63,607 nucleotides of DNA from an uncultured Pedobacter sp. (GTDB lineage: Bacteria > Bacteroidota > Bacteroidia > Sphingobacteriales > Sphingobacteriaceae), in contig CAMLDJ010000003.1 in NCBI GenBank assembly GCA_946478755.1, positions 1-63,607 on the forward strand, read 5' to 3'. Below, piece by piece: positions 1 through 11,000 of this stretch. Each line of letters starts with the position of its first letter. Within the stretch, counting starts at the first letter, position 1. A program made the position numbers and the translations under genes. The notes beneath the pieces were generated by a model that saw nothing but the letters and a program-made list of their open reading frames with translations, was not told where the DNA came from and made no database searches.

Positions 1-3000
1 CGTTTGATTGGCAAAATAAAATCAAAGCACCAAAAAATGCCCAACTCGTTTTTTCAGTAATCGGTTACAAATCACGTACAATCTCTGTTGAGAACTATAA
101 ACCAAATGCAGAAGGTGTGTATACCATTTCTGTGACCTTGAAAACAGATGATGGCGTACTGGAGGAAGTGGCCATTACCGGATTCGGAAATACGCAGCGG
201 AAAGCCAGCATGGTAAGTGCCATCACTACCGTAAGCGTAAAAGACCTAAAAACACCATCTTCCAACTTAACGAATGCGCTTGCAGGTCGTGTGGCAGGGA
301 TAATCGCTTTTCAAGGTAGCGGCGAACCGGGATTGGGTACAGACAATTCCAATTTCTATATTCGAGGCTTATCCAGTTTCGGAACAGGAAAGGTGGATCC
401 TTTAATCTTAATTGATGGGGTCGAGTCAACTTCAACCGATATGGCCCGTCTACAACCGGATGACATTTCCGATTTTTCTGTCTTGAAAGATGCCGCCGCG
501 GCATCAGTTTACGGTGCCAGGGGTGCAAATGGCGTTGTATTGATCAACACGAAAATGGGACAGGACGGTAAGCCTCAATTTAACTTCAGGGTAGAAAACC
601 GAATTTCTAAAAATACAAGAGATTACGAGTTCGCCGATAACATCACTTACATGAAGGTGGCAAATGAGGCCGCACTCAGCAGGACCGCAAACGGCATTGA
701 GCCCTATTCACAAAATAAAATCAACAGCACCGCTGCCGGAGAAGATCCTTACCTTTATCCGAACAACAACTGGCTTTCACAGCTCGTTAAGGATTATACC
801 ATGAACCAGGGGTATAACCTGAACATTACGGGTGGATCTACAAGGGCTCGCTATTATATCGCCGGAACCTATAACCGGGATAATGGAAATTTGAAAATAG
901 ATCCGCTTAATGATTTCAACAGCAATATAAAGCTGAAAAATTATTCCATCCGTTCCAACGTCGACTTCAATGTAACCAAGTCGACCGTATTGATACTAAG
1001 GATGTACGGGCAATTTGATGACTACCAGGGACCAATTGGCGGTTTTAATGATAAGGGTGATCGCATCTCCGGTGGAGAGCAAACTTTCAGGAATGCATTA
1101 AGAGCAAATCCTGTGATGTTCCCTGCCGTTTACCCTTCGGAAAAATTGCCGTTTATTGAACACCCCCTTTTCGGTTCTGCGCAAACCAGGAACTCTGATC
1201 TCAGTTTGAGTTCGACCATGTATATCAATCCCTATGCGGAGATGGTGAAGGGTTATCAGGTATACAAGACCTCTAACCTGCAGCCGCAAATTGAGCTGAA
1301 GCAGGATTTAACTGGAATAACTGAAGGGCTAACCGCACGCGCCATGGGTTATTTAAGAAGGGTATCCTTTTACCGTGTCAACAGAAGTTATGTGCCTTTC
1401 TTTTATTCGGCCATTATCAACCCACAGGACCAATCTTATAATTTAGTCGCCTTAAATGACGGTGGTACCAACTCACTTAACCCTGTAGGAAGAGAATTCC
1501 TGGATTATAATCAGGATACTAAAGAGATCGATTCTCGGCTGTGGCTGGAAGGCTCTGTCAACTACAACAGAATGTTTGATAAACATTCTGTGGGTGGAAT
1601 GCTCGTTTCTTACATGTCTGATTATGAAAATGCGAATTCAACTTCCCTTATCCAGTCGCTACCGGCCAGGAACGCGGGTGTTTCCGGGAGGTTTTCTTAT
1701 GGTTACGATGATCGTTACCTGGCGGAATTCAATTTCGGGTACAATGGATCTGAGCGTTTTGATCTGCGCAACCGCTGGGGATTTTTCCCCTCTGCAGGTA
1801 TCGGATACAGAATCTCCAGGGAGAAGTTTTTTGAACCCTTACTCAACGTCGTTTCCAGCCTTAAGTTAAGGGCTACTTACGGGATTGTAGGAAATGACGC
1901 CATCGGAAACAACGGTGATCGGTTTTTCTACATGTCAAATGTCAGCTTAAATAATGGAGGATTCGGCGCTTCTTTTGGCCGAAACGATGGTACTCTTGTC
2001 TATAGCCGCCCAGGTGTCTCCATCTCCAGATATGCGAATTCAGACATCAGCTGGGAGCGGTCAAAACAACTGAACCTTGGGATGGACGTTACTTTTGCCA
2101 ATTCCTTCGACATCATTGTTGATGTTTTTAAACAAAACAGGACAAACATCTTGCAGCCGGCTTCCAACATTGATAATGCTGCTGGTTTAATGGCTATACC
2201 GTATTCCAATTTTGGAGAAGTGTCTTCAAAAGGTCTAGACCTCTCTGCCAATTATCGGAAAAACTTTTCAAATGGTTTATGGATCAATGCAAGAGGAACC
2301 TTCACTTATGCTACCACCAAAATTGAGAAGGTAGATGAAATCCCTTATTCCAGCGATTTATCTTATTTATCGAGAAAGGGAGCAGCCATTAAGCAGGAAT
2401 TCGGTTATGTCGCCGAGCGTCTTTTCATAGATGACGAGGAAGTAGCCAATTCTCCGGTACAGTTTGGCGACCGTACCTTAAGAGGTGGTGATATTAAATA
2501 CCGTGACATCAACAACGATGGATTGATCAATTCCGACGATCGGGTAGCCATTGGTTATCCAACTGAACCGGAAGTTATTTATGGTTTTGGATCCAGCTTT
2601 GGCTACAAGAAGTTCGATTTTAGCTTCTACTTCCAGGGTGCAGCCCGCTTTTCTTTCTTTATCAACGCTCAGCAAATCCAGCCTTTTTATCAAAATGCAG
2701 GATACCAGACAGGATTGTTGAAGGCGATTGCAGATGACCGCTGGTCGGAAACCAATGGAAATAGCTACGCACTCTGGCCGCGCTTAAGTACACAGCGGAT
2801 CGAAAACAATGAGCAGATTTCTACCTGGTGGATGAGAAACGGTAGCTTTTTGAGATTAAAAAATGTAGAAATGGGCTATTCTTTTAAAGATATCAAAAAA
2901 ATCAAGATAAAAACTGCCCGTTTGTACTTTTCTGCTACCAATCTGTTCCTGTTAAGCAAGTTCAAACTATGGGATGCAGAAATGCGAGGGAATGGCATGA

Positions 3001-3050
3001 ACTACCCGCTACAATCACTCTATAATTTAGGCATACAGGTTAATTTATAA
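1..3050 (+). CDS. SusC-like TonB-dependent outer-membrane transporter, 5' partial
   Basis: The reading frame is open from base 3, so the gene begins before the window and about 1015 residues are visible. The first residues (LVFSVIGYKSRTISV) are the end of a carboxypeptidase-regulatory-like domain. A TonB plug follows, with the SusC-type signature DAAAASVYGARGANGVV near base 490, then a 22-strand-type beta-barrel ending in the aromatic-rich LYNLGIQVNL. SusC proteins import oligosaccharides through the outer membrane with a SusD lid, powered by TonB. SusD follows after 17 bp, so the two form one transcript. A GTG codon at 117 lies inside the domain and is not a real start. Substrate cannot be told from the sequence. 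Confidence 0.95.
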   Translation, partial: FDWQNKIKAPKNAQLVFSVIGYKSRTISVENYKPNAEGVYTISVTLKTDDGVLEEVAITGFGNTQRKASMVSAITTVSVKDLKTPSSNLTNALAGRVAGIIAFQGSGEPGLGTDNSNFYIRGLSSFGTGKVDPLILIDGVESTSTDMARLQPDDISDFSVLKDAAAASVYGARGANGVVLINTKMGQDGKPQFNFRVENRISKNTRDYEFADNITYMKVANEAALSRTANGIEPYSQNKINSTAAGEDPYLYPNNNWLSQLVKDYTMNQGYNLNITGGSTRARYYIAGTYNRDNGNLKIDPLNDFNSNIKLKNYSIRSNVDFNVTKSTVLILRMYGQFDDYQGPIGGFNDKGDRISGGEQTFRNALRANPVMFPAVYPSEKLPFIEHPLFGSAQTRNSDLSLSSTMYINPYAEMVKGYQVYKTSNLQPQIELKQDLTGITEGLTARAMGYLRRVSFYRVNRSYVPFFYSAIINPQDQSYNLVALNDGGTNSLNPVGREFLDYNQDTKEIDSRLWLEGSVNYNRMFDKHSVGGMLVSYMSDYENANSTSLIQSLPARNAGVSGRFSYGYDDRYLAEFNFGYNGSERFDLRNRWGFFPSAGIGYRISREKFFEPLLNVVSSLKLRATYGIVGNDAIGNNGDRFFYMSNVSLNNGGFGASFGRNDGTLVYSRPGVSISRYANSDISWERSKQLNLGMDVTFANSFDIIVDVFKQNRTNILQPASNIDNAAGLMAIPYSNFGEVSSKGLDLSANYRKNFSNGLWINARGTFTYATTKIEKVDEIPYSSDLSYLSRKGAAIKQEFGYVAERLFIDDEEVANSPVQFGDRTLRGGDIKYRDINNDGLINSDDRVAIGYPTEPEVIYGFGSSFGYKKFDFSFYFQGAARFSFFINAQQIQPFYQNAGYQTGLLKAIADDRWSETNGNSYALWPRLSTQRIENNEQISTWWMRNGSFLRLKNVEMGYSFKDIKKIKIKTARLYFSATNLFLLSKFKLWDAEMRGNGMNYPLQSLYNLGIQVNL

Positions 3051-3067
3051 TATAATACCGACAAGAA

Positions 3068-5029
3068 ATGAATAAGAAATACTTTTTCAGCAAACAACTG
3101 GCCCTTATAACGGTCCTGCTGACCTTAGCTTGCAGCATTTCGGCCTGCAAAAAATACCTAGATGTAGTGCCCGATAATGTCGCTGTTATTGAAAATGCTT
3201 TTAAACTACGTAATGAGGCCGAGAAGTACCTGTTTACCTGCTATTCCTATTTGCCGAAAAATGGTGACGGCTGGTTCAATGCAGGGATGATGTCAGGGGA
3301 TGAAATCTGGTTACCTCAGAACGACAAAGCACATTGGCATCCCGCCTTTCGCATCGCACAGGGAGAACAGAACAAAGACAACCCCCTTTTTAATGAATGG
3401 GGTGGAAGTTTAAAAGGAGGAGACGGACGGTTTAATTACCTGGTCATGTTCAGAGGCATTCGTCACTGTAATATTTTTCTTGAAAACATAGAAAACGTTT
3501 CCAAAGTGCCTGATCTGGGCATCGCTGAAAGGGAACGCTGGATCGGAGAGGCACAGTTTCTAAAAGCCTACTACCATTATTACCTGTTGCGCATGTATGG
3601 CCCAATTCCGATCATTGATAAGAATGTGCCGGAATCAGCCACACCAGAAGAGTTGTATTACAAAAGGATGCCGGTAGATGAATGTGTCAGTTTTATCGCC
3701 GATTTGCTCGATGCAGCTGTGAAGAAACTCCCGACCAGGATTACGGATGAGAACAACCAGCTGGGCAGGATCACCCAGCCCATCGCCTTAGCGATAAAAG
3801 CAAAACTTTTATTAATGGCTGCCAGCCCATTATTTAATGGCAACAGCGATTATGCAGCTTTTAAAGATAAAGAAGGAATTTCCCTTTTCAACGTAACCTT
3901 CGACAGCAAGAAATGGGAAAAAGCAAGGGATGCGGCTAAAGCTGCTGTTGAGTCCGCTGAGCAAAACGGGCATGCGTTGTATGAATATAAAAATGACGTG
4001 CTGAATCTGAGTGCGGAAACTAAGACCCAACTCAACATTCGCAATGCCATTACTACCAGATGGTCGACCGAGCATGTTTGGGGACTCTCCAACAGCTATT
4101 TCGTGAACGAGGCATTGTGCATGCCGCCATTGGCCAGGGGAGCAAATGTAGACCGCTTCCAGCTGCAGGGTGTATGGGCTGCGCCGATTAAGATTGCTAA
4201 AATGTTTTATACCAAAAATGGCGTACCTATCGAGGAAGACAAAACACTGGACTTCGCAAATTATACGCAGGTCAGAATGGCTACCACTGCCGAGCGTTTC
4301 TACATAGAACCAGGATTAACAACCGCCAGGCTTAACTATGATAGGGAACCTCGGTTTTATGCAGACCTCGGCTTTGATAATGGAATGTGGTATATGAAGG
4401 ACGGTCTTTCTACCGGAAGTGATGTGAACGGCATGTACGTACAATCTAAAAATGCACAGAGATCCGGTGTCGGACACTTTACCAATTGGAATGAAACCGG
4501 CTATTTTATTAAAAAACTGGTGCACTGGGAATCGACAACAAACAGCAACAACAGTCCGACTTGGAAAAGTTACCCATGGCCGGAAATCAGGCTTGCTGAC
4601 TTGTATCTGATGTATGCAGAGGCACTGAACGAGGCAGAACCCGCGTCTGCAACGGCCATCACTTATCTGGATATGATCAGGACCAGGGCTGGATTAAAGG
4701 GCGTAGTGGAGTCTTGGACGACATATGCGAAAAATCCGGGTAAATATGCAACGCAGGATGGCCTGCGTGACATCATTCGCCGGGAACGTTTAATCGAACT
4801 TGCTTTCGAAGGTCAGCGCTTTTGGGATCTGCGCAGATGGAAATTATCTGCAGAAGAGTTGAATAAAGACATCACCGGTCTTAGCGTATTGGGCAAAACG
4901 ACAGAAACCTACAACATTGAAAAAAATATATTCAGTCAGACCTTTATTGCACCTCGTGATTATTTCTGGCCGATAGGTAACTATGAAACTAGAAGAAATC
5001 CTAAACTGGTAGAAAATCCAGGTTGGTAG
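3068..5029 (+). CDS. SusD/RagB-family glycan-binding lipoprotein
   Basis: 653 residues with a lipoprotein signal ending at Cys27 (SISACKKYLD), so it should be anchored to the outer membrane and face outward. The N-terminal half has the TPR-like helices of SusD (for example RWIGEAQFLKAYYHYYLLRMYGP). The C-terminal part has the family's closing pattern: LADLYLMYAEALNEA, then RRERLIELAFEGQRFWDLRRW, and a final WPI-x-RNPKLVENPGW segment. It sits 17 bp after the SusC gene and caps that transporter. At 653 residues it is at the long end for SusD proteins. Family assignment is secure; the ligand is unknown. Confidence 0.95.
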   Translation: MNKKYFFSKQLALITVLLTLACSISACKKYLDVVPDNVAVIENAFKLRNEAEKYLFTCYSYLPKNGDGWFNAGMMSGDEIWLPQNDKAHWHPAFRIAQGEQNKDNPLFNEWGGSLKGGDGRFNYLVMFRGIRHCNIFLENIENVSKVPDLGIAERERWIGEAQFLKAYYHYYLLRMYGPIPIIDKNVPESATPEELYYKRMPVDECVSFIADLLDAAVKKLPTRITDENNQLGRITQPIALAIKAKLLLMAASPLFNGNSDYAAFKDKEGISLFNVTFDSKKWEKARDAAKAAVESAEQNGHALYEYKNDVLNLSAETKTQLNIRNAITTRWSTEHVWGLSNSYFVNEALCMPPLARGANVDRFQLQGVWAAPIKIAKMFYTKNGVPIEEDKTLDFANYTQVRMATTAERFYIEPGLTTARLNYDREPRFYADLGFDNGMWYMKDGLSTGSDVNGMYVQSKNAQRSGVGHFTNWNETGYFIKKLVHWESTTNSNNSPTWKSYPWPEIRLADLYLMYAEALNEAEPASATAITYLDMIRTRAGLKGVVESWTTYAKNPGKYATQDGLRDIIRRERLIELAFEGQRFWDLRRWKLSAEELNKDITGLSVLGKTTETYNIEKNIFSQTFIAPRDYFWPIGNYETRRNPKLVENPGW

Positions 5030-5052
5030 TTTATAATTTAAATAGTCAAATC

Positions 5053-6252
5053 ATGAAAATACAAAGATTAATTAATTATCTATTTCTGCTGGCACTGGTA
5101 ACGTTTATCATCTCCTGCAAGGAAGAAGAGCTCAACCAACCTTCTGGTGATGGAACTGCACCCGGTCTGGTGAGCGACGTACGTGTAGAAAATCTAAATG
5201 GTAAGGCGCGTATCACCTACAAGTTGCCTCAGGATAAAAACCTGCTTTACGTAAAAGCGGTATATAAACTTCCAAACGGCACAAACTTCGAAGCCAAATC
5301 ATCTTATTACAGAGATACAGTAGTGGTCGAAGGTTTTGCTGATACCAAAGAACATGAAGTCCTTTTGTATTCTGTAAGTCGAAATGAAGTGGCTTCTGAA
5401 CCCTTAGTGGTCAAAGTTAACCCGCTCGAAGCTCCGTTTCAGAAAGTCTTCAGCAGCATTCAGGTCATCAATGCTTTCGGTGGTTACAACCTAAGTGCAG
5501 CCAATCCCAGCAAGGATAATGTTTCGGTGTTGGTGATGCGGAGAAATGCTTTCAAACAGTTCGAAGTAGATAACTTTAAAAGCATATTTACACGTTCGGA
5601 TCAAATCCTTTCTAAGATCAGGGGACTGGATACGGTGACTCAGGAACTGGCCATTTTTGTGAAAGATAAATGGGGCAATAGTTCTGATACTTTGTATCAA
5701 AACATTAAGCCGATTTATGAAGCGAAGCTGGATCCAACCAAATTCAGAACTTTTGTGATGCCTGGGGATGCTCCACAGGTAACGAATGGTTCAAGCTTAC
5801 AAGCGGCTTGGGATGGCAAGCTCGGATGGCCTTTTACCAGCTTCACCCACCAGATCAATGGTGGCGTTGGACCACACATGATTACATTTGACACCGGGGT
5901 ATCTTCAAAACTAAGCCGCGTATGGATCCGTCCATATCCCGAAGGTACAAGGTTCTTTTATCTGACTACCATGAAAAGGTTCGAAATCTATGGATCTTCG
6001 AGTCCTAATTTGAATGGTGCGCTGGATGCCAGCTGGATCTTGCTGGGCAGCTATGAAGTTAAAAAACCATCTGGCCTTCCGCTGGGAAATGACAATGCCG
6101 AGGATCAGGCGGTCGGTGCAGCTGGATTTAGCTGGGAAATAGACCTTACAGCACCAAAAGTACGCTACTTGAGGATTCGCTGTCTGGAAAACTGGGCCGG
6201 AGGTACCGCACAGAGTATAAATGAAATTGAGGTTTATGGCGCTGCGCAATAG
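5053..6252 (+). CDS. DUF4959/DUF5000-type surface lipoprotein of the PUL
   Basis: 399 residues from the ATG at 5053. That start gives a clean lipoprotein signal (FLLALVTFIISCKEEE, Cys22) and comes 23 bp after susD; an earlier in-frame codon at 5023 overlaps susD and adds a non-signal leader. Two fibronectin-like beta domains come first (VSDVRVENLNGKARITYKLP is typical of DUF4959). The C-terminal about 130 residues look like a discoidin-type DUF5000 domain (VRYLRIRCLENW, then INEIEVYG). Such proteins occupy the SusE/SusF place in PULs and are thought to bind glycan at the cell surface. No catalytic motif is seen. Domain naming is from recognition of pattern, not a search. Confidence 0.85.
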   Translation: MKIQRLINYLFLLALVTFIISCKEEELNQPSGDGTAPGLVSDVRVENLNGKARITYKLPQDKNLLYVKAVYKLPNGTNFEAKSSYYRDTVVVEGFADTKEHEVLLYSVSRNEVASEPLVVKVNPLEAPFQKVFSSIQVINAFGGYNLSAANPSKDNVSVLVMRRNAFKQFEVDNFKSIFTRSDQILSKIRGLDTVTQELAIFVKDKWGNSSDTLYQNIKPIYEAKLDPTKFRTFVMPGDAPQVTNGSSLQAAWDGKLGWPFTSFTHQINGGVGPHMITFDTGVSSKLSRVWIRPYPEGTRFFYLTTMKRFEIYGSSSPNLNGALDASWILLGSYEVKKPSGLPLGNDNAEDQAVGAAGFSWEIDLTAPKVRYLRIRCLENWAGGTAQSINEIEVYGAAQ

Positions 6253-6286
6253 GCTAAAATATGCTAACCAATTAATCTTTGATCGT

Positions 6287-7525
6287 ATGAACTATACATT
6301 TCGAAAAAATATAAAAGTAGTGGTCGCGCTTACCGTGGTTACTACGCTCTCCAGCCTGTTGTTTTCCTGCTCAAAATCGGATGACTATAAAAAATATCAA
6401 GCCGAAGGCGAAATCCTTTATACAGGAAAACTGGATTCCATTAAGATCAATCCGGGTGATGGCAGGGTCCAGATCAAGGGACTGTTAAAGGCAGATCCCA
6501 AAATAAAAAAAGTAAAAGTGCTTTGGAATGGAGGTAAAGACTCGATCGAGTATGCGGTCGACATGACTACCGATCCCCGCGAGTTTAACAAAATCTTTCA
6601 GATCGAGGAAGGGATTAAAAGCTTCGTTATTTACACTTATGATATAGATGGAAACAGGTCGGTCGCAGTAAATGCCATTGGGACCATTTACGGGCCGCGC
6701 TATACCAATACATTGACCAACCGACTAGTCAGCATCGCCTCTGCCAGTACAGGTAAAACAGATATTGACTGGCTACCGGTTGATGCGGCTTCAGGGGCTT
6801 TTGCAACAGAGGTCAGTTATGCTTCAACAACCGGACTAAAGACCATAAGGGTTCCAACTGCAGTGGAAAGAACTACCTTGACCGATGCGGATCCAACTGC
6901 TGCGTCTTTCTCCTATCGGACTTTGTATCTCCCTCAAAAATCCAGTATCGATACTTTTTATGCCAGTTATACGCAGATTGGTATTTTCAAGGAAGTGACT
7001 GCGCAGTTCCTGGGTAATACAAAAATGCCTTTTGCAACTTCAGTTAAAGGAGATCGCTGGGGTATCCCAACAGTATGGACCATCAGCAATTCAGTGAAAA
7101 ATTTCACGCAATCGCCGGGTGTAACTTATGGTGGTGTAGACGGCTGGGGGCCTCACCTGGCTATGGAAGCGGGCTGGTCGGCGAATAACATGGTCACCAT
7201 TGCAAATGGTAAAATTTATCAGAGTCCTGTTTTGCCGGCTGGACAGTATATTTTTGAGATGGACATTCCAGGTTGCACCAATGGTGGAGACTTTTATACC
7301 GTAGCTGCTGAAGGTGATGAAATTCCAAATACAGCGAATATCGCTTCCTCATTAGCCTATGCCAAAACCAATGCAACGGGAACACATAAAATTAGCTTTA
7401 CGTTAACTGCAGCTAAGAAAGTATCCCTCGGTTTTGTAGGGAATTTAGAAAATAAAGGGGCTAACGACGGTACATTCTGGAGGATCAGTGAAGTCAGGTT
7501 AAGACAACTTGCGCTAGTTAATTGA
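6287..7525 (+). CDS. DUF4998/DUF5013-type surface lipoprotein of the PUL
   Basis: 412 residues from the ATG at 6287; the longer frame from 6221 overlaps the previous gene. The signal peptide ends at Cys28 (SSLLFSCSKSDD). Residues about 35-150 resemble DUF4998 (a repeat starting YTGKLDSIKINPGDGRVQIKG, with KVKVLWNGGKDSIE). The C-terminal half resembles DUF5013, a beta-sandwich in which WGIPTVWTISNSVKNF and the aromatic DGTFWRISEVRLRQL close the domain. It is the last gene of this PUL transcript, 34 bp after its neighbour. A surface glycan-binding role is inferred from position and architecture. No glycoside hydrolase follows, so the enzymes of this PUL must lie upstream of the window or elsewhere. 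Confidence 0.82.
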   Translation: MNYTFRKNIKVVVALTVVTTLSSLLFSCSKSDDYKKYQAEGEILYTGKLDSIKINPGDGRVQIKGLLKADPKIKKVKVLWNGGKDSIEYAVDMTTDPREFNKIFQIEEGIKSFVIYTYDIDGNRSVAVNAIGTIYGPRYTNTLTNRLVSIASASTGKTDIDWLPVDAASGAFATEVSYASTTGLKTIRVPTAVERTTLTDADPTAASFSYRTLYLPQKSSIDTFYASYTQIGIFKEVTAQFLGNTKMPFATSVKGDRWGIPTVWTISNSVKNFTQSPGVTYGGVDGWGPHLAMEAGWSANNMVTIANGKIYQSPVLPAGQYIFEMDIPGCTNGGDFYTVAAEGDEIPNTANIASSLAYAKTNATGTHKISFTLTAAKKVSLGFVGNLENKGANDGTFWRISEVRLRQLALVN

Positions 7526-7668
7526 TAAAAACAAGTAAGTATAAAAGTATAAACTTCCATGTTGCTGCTTTTCTCCCTTTTTCGCATTAGTTAGCGCAAA
7601 AACAACGATTGGGAAATCCAAAGATCGTTGATCAGGGAAAAGAAAATCCCATGTCACTTTATCTTCGC

Positions 7669-7704
7669 AATCGTCAGCAAGGTGCCTCCCCCTTGCTGAC
7701 GATT
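7669..7704 (+). terminator. Perfect 14-bp hairpin after the first PUL
   Basis: Arms AATCGTCAGCAAGG (7669-7682) and CCTTGCTGACGATT (7691-7704) are exactly complementary around an 8-base loop. No T-run follows, so this is either a factor-assisted terminator or a stabilising 3' hairpin of the preceding operon, which ends 143 bases upstream. Confidence 0.55.
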
Positions 7705-7834
7705 TATGCAAATCTGCAAGTACGAACAGTTCCATAAGCTATTCGATATGAACCCGATTACATCAAAAAAATACCGTAAAAACTTTTCAAATAAGCTTAC
7801 GCTGAACCATACAATGAAAAAAAGGTAATAAAAC

Positions 7835-7869
7835 CTGTTTTTACCCCGCTAATATTAGCTGTTTACCCC
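7835..7869 (+). promoter_or_regulatory. Direct repeat CTGTTT..ACCCC, candidate operator of the GH30/GH35 PUL
   Basis: CTGTTTTTACCCC at 7835-7847 and CTGTTTACCCC at 7859-7869 repeat with starts 24 bp apart, about two helical turns, 130-165 bp before the susC start. Paired direct repeats at that spacing suit a dimeric activator. No regulator gene lies next to this PUL, so the protein that would bind is unknown. Confidence 0.35.
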
Positions 7870-7932
7870 CTTCAAATCTACTAAAAACCCTCGAATTTAG
7901 CATTCTCAACCGAACAACACTGGTAGATCGGG

Positions 7933-7944
7933 CTGTGCGCACAG
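7933..7944. promoter_or_regulatory. 12-bp palindrome CTGTGCGCACAG
   Basis: A perfect palindrome that lies 56 bp before the second susC start. It could be an operator or part of the leader RNA; function is not known. Confidence 0.3.
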
Positions 7945-8000
7945 TGCCTCAATCAGCGTGAAAGTTGAACAGATAATTTCTAACCAAATATAAAATCAAC

Positions 8001-11000
8001 ATGAGAAAAGTTATACAAAACGTATCTTCTCCGTTTTGGCTGGTCACTAAAAAAGTATTTGTGGTAACCGCAGTAAATGCACTGCTGCTTTCGGCCCAGC
8101 CGGCACAAGCTTCTGCAATGCTGACGGTAAACACGACGGCATTAAATGTACGTCAGACGGTAGTGAGCGGAACGGTGTCCGATGAAACCGGTACCGCATT
8201 GCCTGGAGTAAGCGTGAGGGTAAAAGGTACAGCAACGGGAACCATGACCAATGCACAGGGAAAGTACAGCATCAATGTTGCGGGCGACAATGCCATCCTT
8301 GTGTTTAGCTATGTCGGCTATACTAGTATTGAACTTCCGGCCGCAGGAAAAACTGTGCTGAACGCCAGATTGTCCCCCGACGCCAAATCATTAAGCGAAC
8401 TGATCGTTGTAGGTTATGGCACGCAAAAGAAGGAGACCGTAACCGGCTCCATTTCTCAGGTTAAAGGTGCCGACCTGGTTAAAAGTCCGCAACCCAACCT
8501 TTCCAATGCACTCGCAGGAAGATTTTCTGGTGTGATGATCAATAACAGGGGCGGGGAACCAGGGTATGATGGTTCAAACATCACGATCCGGGGACAGGCG
8601 ACGACAGGAAGCAATAGCGTTCTGGTGGTGGTTGATGGTGTTCCAGGACAGATTGGAGGACTGGAACGTCTGGATCCGAATGATATCGAAAGCATATCTG
8701 TATTGAAAGATGCTTCCGCGGCCATCTACGGAAACCGTGCTGCAAATGGGGTAATCCTGGTGACCACTAAAAGAGGAAAGACCGGTAAGCCAACCATCAG
8801 TTATAGTTTCAATCAGGGCTTCAGCTCACCAACACGTGTACCGAAACTTGCAGATGCCGCTACCTATGCGCAGCTCATGAACGAGATCAATTATGATTCA
8901 AATCCTGCCGGAGGCCTTAATCAATCTTATAGCGAAGCGCAGATCCAGAAATTTAGAGACGGATCTGATCCCTTGCTTTTTCCAAACACAGACTGGGCCA
9001 AGACCGTACTTAAAGATGTCTCTACACAAAATCAGCACAGCTTATCTGTAAACGGGGGTACCGAAGACGTTAAATATTATGTTTCACTAGGTGCCATTAA
9101 CCAGGATGGACTTTACAAAAACGGGGTAACCAGCTATAAGCAATACAATTTCCGGTCAAATATTGATGCAAACATCAGCAAAAGGTTGAAAGTAGGGCTA
9201 TCCCTTGCTGGCAGGGAAGAGAACCGCAAATTCCCGATTACCGGTGCAAATGATTTGTTCAGATCAATTTATCGCTCTAAACCTATTGTTGCTGCATTTT
9301 ATCCAAACGGATTGCCTACAAGAGGTATAGAAGGTTCAAATCCTGCCGTATTGGTAACGGATCTGGGGGGTACCAGCAACAATCCTACACAGGTGCTCAA
9401 TGCCATCCTGAAAGGCAGCTATCAGATACCTGGCCTTGAAGGCTTGTCAGTAGATGGGTTTTTCGCGGCAGATAAATCCAATGTATTTACCAAAACCTTT
9501 AATAAACCTTATTTATTGTATGAATATCAGGCATCGAGCGACACCTATACTTCCGGCATTTACGGAGGGAATAACAATAAAGCTACGCTTAAAGAATCTC
9601 AGCGACGCGAATCGCTGCTCACTTCAAATATTAAGCTAAATTTTGCACGTCGTTTCGGGCGGCATGACATCAATGCCTTTGTAGGATATGAGCAAAGCAA
9701 AAACAATCTCGAGTATTTTGATGCAGAACGCTTCAATTTCCTCTCTACTCAATTGCCCGAGCTGTCGCAGGGGGGTACTGCAGCGGCAGACTCCCGGAAT
9801 TCCGGCTATAGCTCAAACTATACCAGGAAGAGTATCATCAGCAGGTTAGCCTATAATTTTGACGATAAATACCTTTTGGAAGCGCAGCTTCGCCGCGATG
9901 GTTCGTCTATTTTTGCAGAAGGCAAACAATGGGGAACTTTTCCTTCCGTTTCTGCCGGCTGGCGCATCAACAAAGAAAAATGGTTTAGCGAAAAAATAGG
10001 GTTCTTTGATGAACTCAAACTGAGAGCTTCGTATGGTTCCCTGGGTAATGACAATGTAAACGCTTTCCAATATTACGATAACTATATCTTGGTAGGCAAT
10101 GGCTTTGTCGCGCAGGCACCAGGAGGTTCAGCATCCATCCAGCAAGGCGTGGGCCTGTCAAAATTGGCCAATCCACAGATTACCTGGGAAGTATCAAAAA
10201 AGCTGGATGTCGGGATTAATGCTACATTCCTTAAGCACTTTACCTTAGAAGCCATCTATTTCAAACAGCAACGTTCGGATATTCTCGCAGCACGTAATGC
10301 TTCTCTTCCAGGAACATCAGGTATTGTTAACCCGTATAATGATAACAGTCCGACTTATAACCCGCTGGTTCCTTCCGAAAATATAGGTAAAGTGAACAGT
10401 GAAGGTTTTGAAGGTACGCTCGGGTACAATCACCAGGGACCTGAATTCAACTGGGGGCTGTCTGGTAACTTTACCTACGCGAAAAGCAAAATCATCTTTA
10501 TCGACGAGGCATCGGGTACTTTAGCGCATCAGAGACAAACTGGAGGGCCATTAAACAGCTATTTGCTGTATAACAGCATCGGGCTGTTCCGTTCACAGGC
10601 AGATCTGGATAATAATCCTCATGTTCCTGGTGCAAAGGTGGGTGATCTGATCTATGAAGATTATAATGGTGATGGTGTCCTGAATGCAGATGACATGACC
10701 AGGGCAAAATATGGCAACATTCCGCAAGTCACTTATGGTTTTAATTTCAATGCGGCTTATAAAAATTTCGACCTCTCGATATTGTTTGCGGGCCAGGCAC
10801 AGGTAAGCCAGTACGTATTGCCCGAATCCGGTAGTGTCGGAAACTTCTATAGCAGCTGGGCAGACAACAGGTTCAGTCCTTCCAATCCGAATGGAACTTA
10901 TCCGAAGGTTACCGAGCGTGCCTCAAACTCCATTAGTGGCGGCAGCTACAGGAATACTTTCTGGCTCAATAATGCGGCCTTCCTTCGTCTTAAAAATGTG

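Larger units (their letters stand above)
7526..8000. other. Intergenic region between two PULs
   Basis: No credible gene is seen in these 475 bases. The region holds an inverted repeat near its start (7669-7704), a pair of direct repeats (7835-7869) and a 12-bp palindrome (7933-7944), each listed separately. It must contain the end signal for the first PUL and the promoter of the second SusC gene. I could not find a clean TAnnTTTG box close to the second susC start. Confidence 0.6.
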
